From NCBI GenBank assembly GCA_015066625.1, contig SVOC01000015.1, positions 1 to 64,000 of the forward strand: a stretch of DNA of 64,000 bases, given 5' to 3'. Of the stretch, positions 26,218-34,644 are shown piece by piece. The notes under the pieces were generated by a model. It searched no databases and was not told the origin of the DNA. It saw nothing but the letters and a program-made list of their open reading frames with translations. The translations under genes and the position numbers were made by a program. Origin of the DNA: Oscillospiraceae bacterium. GTDB lineage: Bacteria > Bacillota > Clostridia > Oscillospirales > Acutalibacteraceae. How positions within the stretch are numbered: position 1 is the stretch's first letter; the number at the start of each line of letters is the position of its first letter.

Positions 26218-28130
26218 ATGTCCACCTCTGAAAGCTCTGCAAGCCTTGCACTCATGTGCTCCCATTCATCCATAGCGGCAATCTGAGTGTCCGTAAGCTC
26301 TTTAAGCTGATTTGTAAATTTTAATACTTTTTCATAATCTGCGGAAACCTCGGGGTCTGAAAGCAGACCGTTAAGCTCGGCAATTTCGTTGTCAAGGCGG
26401 TCAATTTCTTCTTCAGCACGCTTGATTTTGCCCTTGAGTTTATTGATTTCGCTGTCACGCTCTTTGCGAAGCTTATATAAATTAACCTTCTGCTCGACTT
26501 TCTTCGGCTTTTCCTTTGCCTGAGCCAGGGCGATGCCTGCATATGCATCATAATCGCCGTCGAATTTTTCAAAGCCGCTTTCGGTCATTCTGTAAATTTT
26601 GGTTGAAAGCTTGTTGATAAAATATCTGTCGTGTGAAACCGCAATAATCGTGCCGTCAAAATCGCTGAGTGCGGCTTCAAGCACCTCTCTCGACGGAATA
26701 TCAAGGTGGTTTGTGGGCTCGTCAAGAAGAAGCACGTTTGCACCCGAAAGCATAAGCTTTAAAAGGCAAAGCTTTGCCTTTTCGCCGCCGCTTAAGGTAT
26801 CAACACTCTTGAATACGTCATCCCCTCTGAAAAGGAAAAGGGCAAGATAACTGCGCACGGTTTTTTCGGTGAAAAGACGGTGCTCATCCCATATCTCGTC
26901 AATAACGGTTTTGCCGCCTTTAAGGCTTTCAAGGCTTTGGTCGAAATAGCCGATTTTAACATTTGCACCGAAATTGAAGGAGCCGTCATCGGCAGACTGC
27001 TGACGTGTGAGAATACGCAGCAGAGTGGTTTTGCCGCAGCCGTTTGTACCAAGCACAAACACACGGTCGTTCTTATAAACCTGCATATCCGCATTGCAGA
27101 AAAGTCTTTTTGAGCCGAATGCCTTTGAGAGGGAGCTTACATTAAGCACATCGTTGCCCGTTTCGCAGGCGGGAGTGAATTTCATACGCATTGCGGAAAG
27201 GGGAGGGTCGGGAACGATAAGCTCCGCCTTCTTCTTTTCAAGCATTTTGCGCTTGCTTTCTGCGGTGATGAAGTTTCTCTCTCTTGCAAATGAACGCTGC
27301 TGCTCAATAATGCCTTCAATACGCTTGATTTCCGCCATCTGGTTTTCGTACTGCCGTCTTTCGCTTTCAAGGCGTTCCTCTTTCAGTTTCAGATAAGCGG
27401 AGTAATTGCCCTTTGTGCAGTAGCTTTTTTTATTGGTGATTTCAACGGTTTTGTTTGTAACTCTGTCAAGAAAATATCTGTCGTGAGAGATAACGATGAT
27501 TGTGCCCTTGAAGGCTGAAAGATAATTTTCAAGCCATTCTGTGCCTGCAATATCAAGGTGGTTTGTAGGCTCGTCAAGAAGAAGCAAATCAGAGCCGCTT
27601 AAAAGAAGCTTGCACATACTCAGCTTTGACCTCTGACCGCCGCTGAGCTTATCGCAGGTAAGGTAAAAATCATCCTCTGAAAAACCAAGACCCATAAGTG
27701 CAGAGCGTGTGCGGCTTCTGAAGGTCAGACCGTCCTGCTCCTGAAACTGTTCGTTAAGGCGGTGCTGCATTTCAATAAGCTTATCCTGACCGCCTTCGTT
27801 TGCATCTATGGCGGCTGCAATATCTTCAAGCTCACGCTCCGTTTCCATAAGATGCTCAAAGACGCTGAGTGCCTCGTCATAAACAGTACGCACTGAGCCG
27901 TGGCAGGCATGCTGTTCAAGATAACCTACCTTAACATTTCTGCCAACGAAGGCACCGCCCTCCGTAGGCTCAATTTCGCCGGTGATAACCTTGAAAAGGG
28001 TAGTCTTACCCGTTCCGTTTGCGCCGATGAGACCAACGAATTCACCGGGGTTGACGTCAAACGAAACATTTTCAAACAGCACCTTGCCGCCGAAATCAAC
28101 TTTTAAATTCTGAACACTGACTGTTGCCAT
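26214..28130 (-). CDS. ABC-F family ATPase (YdiF/Uup-like)
   Basis: A soluble 638-residue protein with two ABC domains and no membrane segment. It has Walker A GANGTGKTT near 37-45 and GTNGCGKTT near 352-360, signatures LSGGQRSKL and LSGGEKAKL, Walker B LLLDEPTNHLD twice, and a charged inter-domain linker. A C-terminal coiled coil (about 545-620) is also present. ABC-F proteins act on the ribosome, either as translation factors or as antibiotic-protection proteins; which kind cannot be told here. It follows manA without a gap and overlaps the rhamnosidase gene. Confidence 0.93.
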   Translation of the reverse strand: MATVSVQNLKVDFGGKVLFENVSFDVNPGEFVGLIGANGTGKTTLFKVITGEIEPTEGGAFVGRNVKVGYLEQHACHGSVRTVYDEALSVFEHLMETERELEDIAAAIDANEGGQDKLIEMQHRLNEQFQEQDGLTFRSRTRSALMGLGFSEDDFYLTCDKLSGGQRSKLSMCKLLLSGSDLLLLDEPTNHLDIAGTEWLENYLSAFKGTIIVISHDRYFLDRVTNKTVEITNKKSYCTKGNYSAYLKLKEERLESERRQYENQMAEIKRIEGIIEQQRSFARERNFITAESKRKMLEKKKAELIVPDPPLSAMRMKFTPACETGNDVLNVSSLSKAFGSKRLFCNADMQVYKNDRVFVLGTNGCGKTTLLRILTRQQSADDGSFNFGANVKIGYFDQSLESLKGGKTVIDEIWDEHRLFTEKTVRSYLALFLFRGDDVFKSVDTLSGGEKAKLCLLKLMLSGANVLLLDEPTNHLDIPSREVLEAALSDFDGTIIAVSHDRYFINKLSTKIYRMTESGFEKFDGDYDAYAGIALAQAKEKPKKVEQKVNLYKLRKERDSEINKLKGKIKRAEEEIDRLDNEIAELNGLLSDPEVSADYEKVLKFTNQLKELTDTQIAAMDEWEHMSARLAELSEVDI

Positions 28131-29087
28131 TTAGATTCTCGTTTCAATAATTTCAAATTCACCCGTAAGAGTGTAGCTGCCTGCATTTGCAGGGATAAAG
28201 ATACTGTCGCCCTTTGTGAGTTCAAGGGTTTCGCCGCAGCATAGGAGCTTGCCGCTGCCTGCCATAATCAGCAGGGATACAAATGAGTTTTCGTCGGCAC
28301 TGCCCGAAAAGCTGCCCTTTGTTTCAAGCTTCCATACCTTAAAGAGAGGGCAATCCGCAAGAAGTCTGCGCTCATCGGTATCAAGTGCGGGGTTTGAAAA
28401 ATCGGGCTGTGAATACTTTTCGAGCTTTGTGACAGCTGCACCGTCTTCAACATGAAGCTCACGGGGCTTGCCGTCTGCACCCACACGGTTATAGTCGTAA
28501 ATTCTGTAAGTGGTGTTTGAGCTTTCCTGCACCTCTGCAAGCATAATACCCTTGCAGATGGCGTGGAGTGTGCCCGAATCAATAAAGAAGAAATCACCCT
28601 TCTTAACCTTAACATTCTCAACATAATCCGTCAGGGTATTGTTTGCGATAGCCGCTTTGAATTCTTCGGGTGAAAGCTTATCCTTAAAGCCGAGGATAAG
28701 GCTTGCATCCTCTTCGCAGTCGATGATATACCAGCATTCGGTCTTGCTCTGACCCTTTCCCGTAAGCTCACAGTATTCCTTTGTGGGATGCACCTGCACG
28801 GAAAGGTTATCCATTGCATCGATGAATTTTATGAGAATGGGGAAATCTTCAAAGTTCTTTGCATTGCTGCCGCAGAGTTCAGGATTTTCCTTAACAACAT
28901 CGGCAAAGGTTCTACCTGCGAAAATGCCGTTTGCAACGCTGCTTGAGCCTGCCTCGTGGCAGGAGAGCATCCAGCCCTCAGCCGCATTATTCTTTTCGGT
29001 TTTTACTCCGTATTCTTCAATAAGCTTTCTGCCGCCCCAGATTGTTTCGGATACATAGGGAAGCAGCTTTATGGGATATAAATTCAT
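28131..29087 (-). CDS. manA: Mannose-6-phosphate isomerase, class I
   Basis: A 318-residue zinc-dependent cupin enzyme interconverting mannose 6-phosphate and fructose 6-phosphate. It has the type I signatures SETIWGGRKL near 12-21, VQVHPTKEYCE near 91-101, the TECWYII loop and SGTLHAIC near 165-172. The ATG at 29087 is preceded by GGAGGTATTACAT. It is the first gene of the manA/ABC-F/GH78 run and could process mannose from the GH130 enzyme or supply GDP-sugar precursors. Confidence 0.93.
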   Translation of the reverse strand: MNLYPIKLLPYVSETIWGGRKLIEEYGVKTEKNNAAEGWMLSCHEAGSSSVANGIFAGRTFADVVKENPELCGSNAKNFEDFPILIKFIDAMDNLSVQVHPTKEYCELTGKGQSKTECWYIIDCEEDASLILGFKDKLSPEEFKAAIANNTLTDYVENVKVKKGDFFFIDSGTLHAICKGIMLAEVQESSNTTYRIYDYNRVGADGKPRELHVEDGAAVTKLEKYSQPDFSNPALDTDERRLLADCPLFKVWKLETKGSFSGSADENSFVSLLIMAGSGKLLCCGETLELTKGDSIFIPANAGSYTLTGEFEIIETRI

Positions 29088-29186
29088 ATGTAATACCTCC
29101 AAGGATGTTTTTTAAAAGTATATTTGTATTATTTTATCATATTTGTCCAATAATTTCTATAAAATATTTAAGGGAGGACGGAAATT

Positions 29187-29468
29187 ATGGAAAAACATTT
29201 TAATTCTGCAAAAATATTTTATTATGAGTTTATCAGAAAGCCCGAAAAACCTGCTCAGGATGCAATTTTGCTTCAAATCAGGGATACCTCACAGCGCCTC
29301 GAAAGCGCATACAGCCGCTTTGAAAACGAAAGCAACGAGGATTTGCTGGATTCAATAATCTATGAAATCCAATCCCTTAAAGCCCTTTACCGCTATCTTC
29401 TGAAACTTGCCAGAGAAAAGGGGATTGAGTGCACGGGAGTTTCGGTTTTCAGCGGGGAGGTAATCTGA
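29187..29468 (+). CDS. yaaL: DUF2508 (YaaL-like) protein
   Basis: A 93-residue helical protein of the DUF2508/YaaL family. In Bacillus yaaL lies just upstream of bofA, and here too the next gene is a BofA-like protein with no gap, which supports both calls. The role is unknown. It starts with ATG behind a GGGAGGACGG site. Confidence 0.75.
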   Translation: MEKHFNSAKIFYYEFIRKPEKPAQDAILLQIRDTSQRLESAYSRFENESNEDLLDSIIYEIQSLKALYRYLLKLAREKGIECTGVSVFSGEVI

Positions 29469-29720
29469 TTGAACGGATTTTTCATCGGCAGTGCAATAGT
29501 AGCCGCACTGTGCGTAATGTGGTGGACGGTGAAAAGCGAAAAGGGGGCAACAAGCTTTGCACTGTCTGCCCTGCAGGGCATTGCGGCAATGTTTGCCGTA
29601 AACCTGACGGGTCTTGTGACGGGAGTTACCCTTGCAGCCAATTGGTATACCGTCGCAACCTACATAGTCTTAGGGCTGCCGGGGGTTATCTCAACCCTCC
29701 TGATAAACCTTATACTCTGA
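29469..29720 (+). CDS. bofA: Pro-sigma-K processing inhibitor BofA family protein
   Basis: An 83-residue membrane protein starting with TTG (29469) after GGGGAGGTAATC. It has two or three hydrophobic segments and the family pattern NLTGLVTGVTLAANWYTVA, then LGLPGV. In Bacillus, BofA keeps the SpoIVFB protease inactive during sporulation. This suggests a sporulating lineage, although BofA-like proteins also occur in non-sporulating Clostridia. Its 3' end overlaps the convergent GH78 gene by 11 bases. Confidence 0.82.
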   Translation: MNGFFIGSAIVAALCVMWWTVKSEKGATSFALSALQGIAAMFAVNLTGLVTGVTLAANWYTVATYIVLGLPGVISTLLINLIL

Positions 29721-31947
29721 ATTCGTATATGCCGCCCGTATGGGTTTCATGTATTTTGTCTCCGAGAATTATTTCAGCCGTTGTGCCCTCGGGCACTTCA
29801 ATCAGAATATCATAGCCGCCCTGAGTTTTGTTCCATTCAACACGGAGCATACCTTGGGGTGTTTTTATTTTTGCCTTAACGAAGTCAAGACCGAAATTCA
29901 GAACGGGCTTTAGCGTTACGGTTTTGTAGCCGTCTTTGATGTTTCTCACGCCTGCAAGATGAGTGAAGAAAAATTCGTCGTAGGTGGCAAGAAAATAATG
30001 GTTGAGAGAGCGTGTGAGAGGCTCCCAGCTTTCCCGGGCGGAGTCGGTATCGCTTTCAAGCCACAGTCCCCAGGAGGGGTAGGTTTTCTGCGTGAGCACC
30101 TTATATGCTTCTTCGGTGTAGCCGTAATTGCACAGCACGGGCAGGATGAATCTTGTGCCCGTGCAGCCCGTGTCAAGGTGATATCCTTTTGAAATAACAT
30201 CCTCGGCAAGGTGCTTTGCAACCTCTTTGTCATCCTTTGCAAAGCCGAAGGCAAGGGGCAGAAGGTTTGAGGTCTGCCTGTATTTTGTGCGTTTGCCCTT
30301 GGGATTCCATACGGATGTTTCGTATATATTTTCTTCTTGCTTATAGAATTTTTTCTGAAATTCCTCAATAATTCTGCCGTATGCCTGCGAATATGTTTCT
30401 TCATCATCCTTATATTCCTCGAAAAGCGAAGCAAGAACCCTGATTTTATCAAGCATTTCGGCAACAAAGGCGGTGCAGCAGATTTCAGCACCCTCCGAGG
30501 GGTCGCAGATAACATCCAAATCAGCATCGCCTGCAGGCGCAACCCAATCCGAAAGACCTCTTGTGCCCCATACCAAGCCCTTTTCTTCCATTTCGGCAAT
30601 ATTTGAAAGGGCGTATGCTTTAAGAGTGGGGTAGATTTCCTTTGCGTAGTCATACATATCGCAGTAGTCAATAAGTGCCTTCACGCCGAACACAAAAATG
30701 CTGTTCCACACGGGTGAATTTTCGATTGACCAGTTAACGGAAGGCGCAATCACGGGCACACTGCCGTATTCGTCAAAGCAATCCTTCATAATATCGATGA
30801 AAGATGCAAGGTATGTGCTCATATCGAAGTTGAACATCATCATATGAAGGGCACAGTTTGCATCGCCCAGCCAGCCGTTTTTCTCCCATACGGGGGTATC
30901 CGTAGGCTTGAACTGGAAGTTGTTGAGCATTGTGTTCACTGCTATTCTGTGAAGTCTGTTCACATTTTCATCTGAGCAGATGAATTCGGATATTATTTCA
31001 ACATCGTTTGCGATTCTGTAAATTTCAACATCATCAACATCAAGGGAGTCAACGCCCTCAACCTGAATGTACTTGAAGCCCTTGTAGCTGAACTTGGGTT
31101 CGTATTCAAAAGGCTCGCCGCCGCTGATAAAGCAGTCGTGCTGAATGTAATTCAGAGGGAACCAATCACCGTCACGGCCTTCATATTTGCCGATTTTGCG
31201 CACGTGACCGTCATCGGTAAGCCTTTCGTTATATGTGATATAAACCTCTTTGCCGTAAGGCGCGTCAAGCCTGATTTTTGCCCAGCCGGTTACCATTTCG
31301 GGTGCGGTGATAACAAATGTGCCGTCGGACAGACGCTCAATTTTTCCGGGTGCAAAGGTTTTGATTTTTCTTATAGGCGGCATATACTGCTCCTTCAGTG
31401 TGCCCTCGGGTGCATCGGCGGCAACCGCATTTTTCCAGGTGAAATCCCTGCGCCGTGCATCACAGGTTTCGCCGTAATAAATACTGTTTGCCGTTACGGG
31501 GCCGTCAAGAGTGACAAGCCAGCTTTCGTTGGTTGAGATTGTTTCGGCAGTGCCGTCGTCATATTCGATAACGATATCCGCAATAAGCTTGGGCGATGAC
31601 CTCCAGGAAGCCGCTTCCCAGTGCCAGATATGGACTGTTTCGTTGAAAAAGCCGTTGCCCATTTCGGCGGTAACCGTGTTTTTGCCCGATTTCAGCAAAG
31701 CAGTAATGTCAAATCTGCGGTAAAGCACTGTTTTGCTGTACTGAGTGTGTGCAGGGTTAAGCAGAGTATCATCGGGCAGAGTGCCGTTGATTTTAAGCTC
31801 GAAAAATCCGAGGCCGCAAATAAAGATATCCGCACGGGCAATGCTTTTGTTAACCTCAAAATCTTTTCTGAATATGGGAGCAAGCCTTTCTTCAATGCTT
31901 GTTCCCGAGCCTATCCATTTGCCTGACCATTCACGGGTCTTATGCAT
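29710..31947 (-). CDS. GH78-family alpha-L-rhamnosidase
   Basis: About 745 residues, cytoplasmic, a divergent paralogue of the rhamnosidase at 24-26 kb (shared ICGLGFFELKING near residue 40). The catalytic-barrel acid cluster reads PTDTPVWEKNGWLGDA near 360-375, instead of the CPHRERLGYTGD form of the paralogue, and a later ARESWEPLTRS carries the second Glu. The ATG at 31947 has a weak AGGGG site; a longer in-frame start at 32007 lacks one. Different active-site wording suggests a different aglycone or linkage. Confidence 0.88.
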   Translation of the reverse strand: MHKTREWSGKWIGSGTSIEERLAPIFRKDFEVNKSIARADIFICGLGFFELKINGTLPDDTLLNPAHTQYSKTVLYRRFDITALLKSGKNTVTAEMGNGFFNETVHIWHWEAASWRSSPKLIADIVIEYDDGTAETISTNESWLVTLDGPVTANSIYYGETCDARRRDFTWKNAVAADAPEGTLKEQYMPPIRKIKTFAPGKIERLSDGTFVITAPEMVTGWAKIRLDAPYGKEVYITYNERLTDDGHVRKIGKYEGRDGDWFPLNYIQHDCFISGGEPFEYEPKFSYKGFKYIQVEGVDSLDVDDVEIYRIANDVEIISEFICSDENVNRLHRIAVNTMLNNFQFKPTDTPVWEKNGWLGDANCALHMMMFNFDMSTYLASFIDIMKDCFDEYGSVPVIAPSVNWSIENSPVWNSIFVFGVKALIDYCDMYDYAKEIYPTLKAYALSNIAEMEEKGLVWGTRGLSDWVAPAGDADLDVICDPSEGAEICCTAFVAEMLDKIRVLASLFEEYKDDEETYSQAYGRIIEEFQKKFYKQEENIYETSVWNPKGKRTKYRQTSNLLPLAFGFAKDDKEVAKHLAEDVISKGYHLDTGCTGTRFILPVLCNYGYTEEAYKVLTQKTYPSWGLWLESDTDSARESWEPLTRSLNHYFLATYDEFFFTHLAGVRNIKDGYKTVTLKPVLNFGLDFVKAKIKTPQGMLRVEWNKTQGGYDILIEVPEGTTAEIILGDKIHETHTGGIYEFRV

Positions 31948-32060
31948 AAAATTACCCCTATCTGTAATTCTTGATGAAGTGTTTGCAGAATACAACCGCG
32001 TAACCAACTGCCCCTCTGCTGTCTATACTATTATAATTATATCATCCATATTAAATAAAT

Positions 32061-32086
32061 CAAGCGGAAGAACCGCTCTTCCGCTT
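32061..32086. other. Strong hairpin upstream of the second GH78 gene
   Basis: CAAGCGGAAG-AACCGCT-CTTCCGCTTG is a 10-bp stem without a clear U-run on either side. It may be part of the region separating the tRNA-Gln gene from the GH78 gene. Confidence 0.35.
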
Positions 32087-32125
32087 GGTTTTATGTGTTT
32101 TGCTTATGCCTTGCGGGTATAAAAG

Positions 32126-32157
32126 AAAAAATCCTGCTCCGAAGAACAGGATTTTTT
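32126..32157 (-). terminator. Terminator of tRNA-Gln (CUG)
   Basis: AAAAAATCCTG / CAGGATTTTTT stem followed on the minus strand by T residues, directly after the encoded CCA end of the tRNA. Confidence 0.85.
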
Positions 32158-32231
32158 TGGCTGGGGAATAGGGATTCGAACCCCAACAAACAGAGTCAGA
32201 GTCTGTCGTGCTACCGTTACACTATTCCCCA
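32158..32231 (-). tRNA. tRNA-Gln (CUG)
   Basis: Minus-strand cloverleaf. The acceptor TGGGGAA pairs with TTCCCCA, the anticodon stem ACAGA/TCTGT encloses CTCTGAC giving CUG, and CCA is encoded. It is the second tRNA-Gln isoacceptor in the window. Confidence 0.95.
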
Positions 32232-32263
32232 ATGTAACTCGTAACTGTGGGCTACGGGTATAT

Positions 32264-32291
32264 ATTATACACGCTTTAAAGGAAATGTCAA
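32264..32291 (-). promoter_or_regulatory. Promoter of tRNA-Gln (CUG)
   Basis: On the minus strand TTGACA (32286-32291), 16-base spacer, TATAAT (32264-32269), about 30 bases before the mature tRNA. Confidence 0.7.
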
Positions 32292-32337
32292 CACTTTTTT
32301 CAGAAAAATTTTACTTTTTTTCAGCGGATGTTTGGTA

Positions 32338-32366
32338 TTGTAAAAGTTTTCTTTTTGTATTAAAAT
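32338..32366 (+). promoter_or_regulatory. Promoter of the rightward polymer-transferase gene
   Basis: TTGTAA (32338-32343), 17-base spacer, TAAAAT (32361-32366), about 30 bases before the ATG at 32397. Confidence 0.5.
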
Positions 32367-32396
32367 ATACATTATAATATTGAAGGACGTGTATTG

Positions 32397-33515
32397 ATGA
32401 AATCACTTCTCAAAAGAATAATAAATCCCCGTGTCAGGCGGAGCATGCTTGTGTTTCTCAACCGTATGTGGTGTTTTTTCTGCCGATGTCTGCCCCTTCG
32501 CAATGTTGTGCTTTTTTACACAATCCGTGCAGACGGCACTCTTGCGGATAACGAAAAGGCGGTTTACGATTCACTTGACTGCAAAAAGGTTATTTTTGCA
32601 CATAAGCTGCCCCATTCGCTGAAGATAAAGCCTCTTGCCTATTTTTATCTGCTCACAAGCCGTGTTATCGTTACGGACGATTATGTGCGGTATATGAGTG
32701 CGGCGAAGCTTCGCAAGGGTCAGAGTCTTATTCAGATATGGCATGCCTGCGGTGCGTTCAAGAAGTTTGGTCTTGATGCACCCTCAAACCGCAGTGAGGC
32801 AGAGGAAAAATCACTTCACTCTCAGTATAGTGCGGTTATCGTCACATCCGAAAAGTGCAGGAAGTATTACGCAGGTGCATTCGGCATAAGCGAGGATATC
32901 TGCCTGCCTCTGGGTCTTCCCAGAACGGACAGACTTTTCACCGATAAAGAGAAAATGTGTGAAAATTTGCTGAAAAAGCATCCCGAACTTGCCGGTAAAA
33001 ACATTTATCTTTATTGCCCCACATTCCGTGAGAACAACGGCGAAAGGATAGAGTATGACCCGAAGATTGATTGGTCTGCACTGAGTAACTCATTGACAGA
33101 GAATGAAATTTTGGTTATCAGACGGCACCCCGTTATGGATTACAGCCTGACGGATAAGGATTACCACAACATCCTTGACCTGTCGGAGGACTCAACCCTT
33201 GAACTTACGGCGGCAAGTGATGTTATTATAACCGATTATTCCTCGGTTATTTATGATGCCTGCCTGCTTTCTGTGCCCTCGGTGTTATATTGCCCCGATT
33301 ATAAGGATTATGAAAGGGGATTTTATCTTGAATTCCCCGGGGATTTACCGGGCGAGCTTGTTACGGAAAGCGGAAAACTTCTTGAAGCCGTAAGGAATAC
33401 AAAAGAAAATCCGCCCGCCGATAAAATCAAGAAATTCATCGGTGAGCAGATGGAAGCCTGCGACGGAAAATCGTCGGAAAGGGTAGCGGCACTTATTGAG
33501 AAATGCCTGAAATAA
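32397..33515 (+). CDS. CDP-glycerol glycerophosphotransferase family protein
   Basis: A 372-residue TagB/TagF/TarL-type transferase that would add glycerol- or ribitol-phosphate from a CDP-polyol to a wall polymer or its linkage unit. Motifs are IQIWHACGAFKKFG near 118-131, YLYCPTFREN near 203-212, IRRHPVMD near 243-250 and ITDYSSVIYD near 282-291 (the CDP-binding block). There is no signal peptide; the basic N-terminus suggests peripheral membrane binding. ATG at 32397 follows AAGGACGT. Its 3' end overlaps the convergent paralogue by 23 bases. Confidence 0.9.
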   Translation: MKSLLKRIINPRVRRSMLVFLNRMWCFFCRCLPLRNVVLFYTIRADGTLADNEKAVYDSLDCKKVIFAHKLPHSLKIKPLAYFYLLTSRVIVTDDYVRYMSAAKLRKGQSLIQIWHACGAFKKFGLDAPSNRSEAEEKSLHSQYSAVIVTSEKCRKYYAGAFGISEDICLPLGLPRTDRLFTDKEKMCENLLKKHPELAGKNIYLYCPTFRENNGERIEYDPKIDWSALSNSLTENEILVIRRHPVMDYSLTDKDYHNILDLSEDSTLELTAASDVIITDYSSVIYDACLLSVPSVLYCPDYKDYERGFYLEFPGDLPGELVTESGKLLEAVRNTKENPPADKIKKFIGEQMEACDGKSSERVAALIEKCLK

Positions 33516-34632
33516 CCCTTTCATATATTCTTTTTGTGTTATTGCAATCAACAAAATCAAAGTTAAAATCTCTGAATCGGCGGAGCTTTTCACCGTCGTT
33601 TCGGGGATTTTTTATTGCGTCAACAACTTCGCCGAAATCCCTTGCAACCCTGCCGGGCACATAGGATTCGTAATCGTAATAGAATGAACGCTCTTTTTCG
33701 TATTCTTCAAGGTCAAAGGCAAAGAAAATACAAGGCTTATCCAAGAGTGCGAAATCCATACACACCGAAGAATAATCGGTAATAAGCAGGTTACAGATGA
33801 GTGTCAGTTCATTTATGTCACCGTCTGTAACGTCAACCGTGCCCTCTGCGGAATCAGCGGAGTGAATCTGAGGATGAAGCTTTACAAGCAGCATATATTC
33901 ATCACCCAGTTCACGGCGGAAAAGCTCAATATCAATGTTGTTGACAATGTTTTTATCTGTTTCGGGGTCGTCACGGAAGGTGGGTGCATAAAGAATCAGC
34001 TTTTTACCCGTGCATTCGGGATGAGCTTTATCAAATTCGCTGCGGATTGCATTTGTATCTTTTTTTGCGAGCAGGGTATCGATTCTCGGTGCGCCCAGTG
34101 GAAGCACCTTGCTCTCGTCAACGCCGAAAGCCTCGGCATAAACGGGCACAACATTTTTTGAGGTGCAGATTACATATGTAAGATTCTGTGAGCATTTTTC
34201 TTCACGGAGCCGCACATCATCCGTCAGCGGTGCGGAAAGACCGAATTTCTTGAATGCTCCCTCTGCGTGCCAGAGCTGGGTCACAACAGCTTTTTTGCTG
34301 AATTTCAGTGATGCCATGGGCATAAAATTATCGTTGAGAAAAACATATTTTGATGTGGCAAGTGCCTTTGCCTTCACGGTGAAAAATCCCGCCGCTTTAA
34401 GGCAGGATGAGGCAAGGGCTTTGATGCCTGAGGTGTCGAGCCTTAAATCCCTTGTGGATATTGTAATTATTTCATAGCTGCCTTTTGCTTCGATATATGA
34501 GCGCAGAATTCCCAGCGAATCCTTGTCACCGCCGTTGTGAGGGGCAACAAAAGCTATTCTGTTTTCTTTAACGGGCAAAATTCTGCACAGATTGAAGAAA
34601 AGTGCATACAGCCAATAAAAAAGCTTTTTCAA
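33493..34632 (-). CDS. CDP-glycerol/CDP-ribitol polymer transferase family protein
   Basis: A 379-residue TagF/TarL-like transferase with a short hydrophobic N-terminus. It has TQLWHAEGAFKKFGL near 135-149, ILYAPTFRDD near 218-227, VKLHPQ near 255 and ITDYSSVCMDFALLDKP near 290-306. As the last gene of the minus-strand tarIJ cluster it is the best candidate to polymerise ribitol phosphate. It is paralogous to the convergent gene at 32.4-33.5 kb. Confidence 0.9.
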   Translation of the reverse strand: MKKLFYWLYALFFNLCRILPVKENRIAFVAPHNGGDKDSLGILRSYIEAKGSYEIITISTRDLRLDTSGIKALASSCLKAAGFFTVKAKALATSKYVFLNDNFMPMASLKFSKKAVVTQLWHAEGAFKKFGLSAPLTDDVRLREEKCSQNLTYVICTSKNVVPVYAEAFGVDESKVLPLGAPRIDTLLAKKDTNAIRSEFDKAHPECTGKKLILYAPTFRDDPETDKNIVNNIDIELFRRELGDEYMLLVKLHPQIHSADSAEGTVDVTDGDINELTLICNLLITDYSSVCMDFALLDKPCIFFAFDLEEYEKERSFYYDYESYVPGRVARDFGEVVDAIKNPRNDGEKLRRFRDFNFDFVDCNNTKRIYERVISGISQ

Positions 34633-34644
34633 GATGATTCTCCG

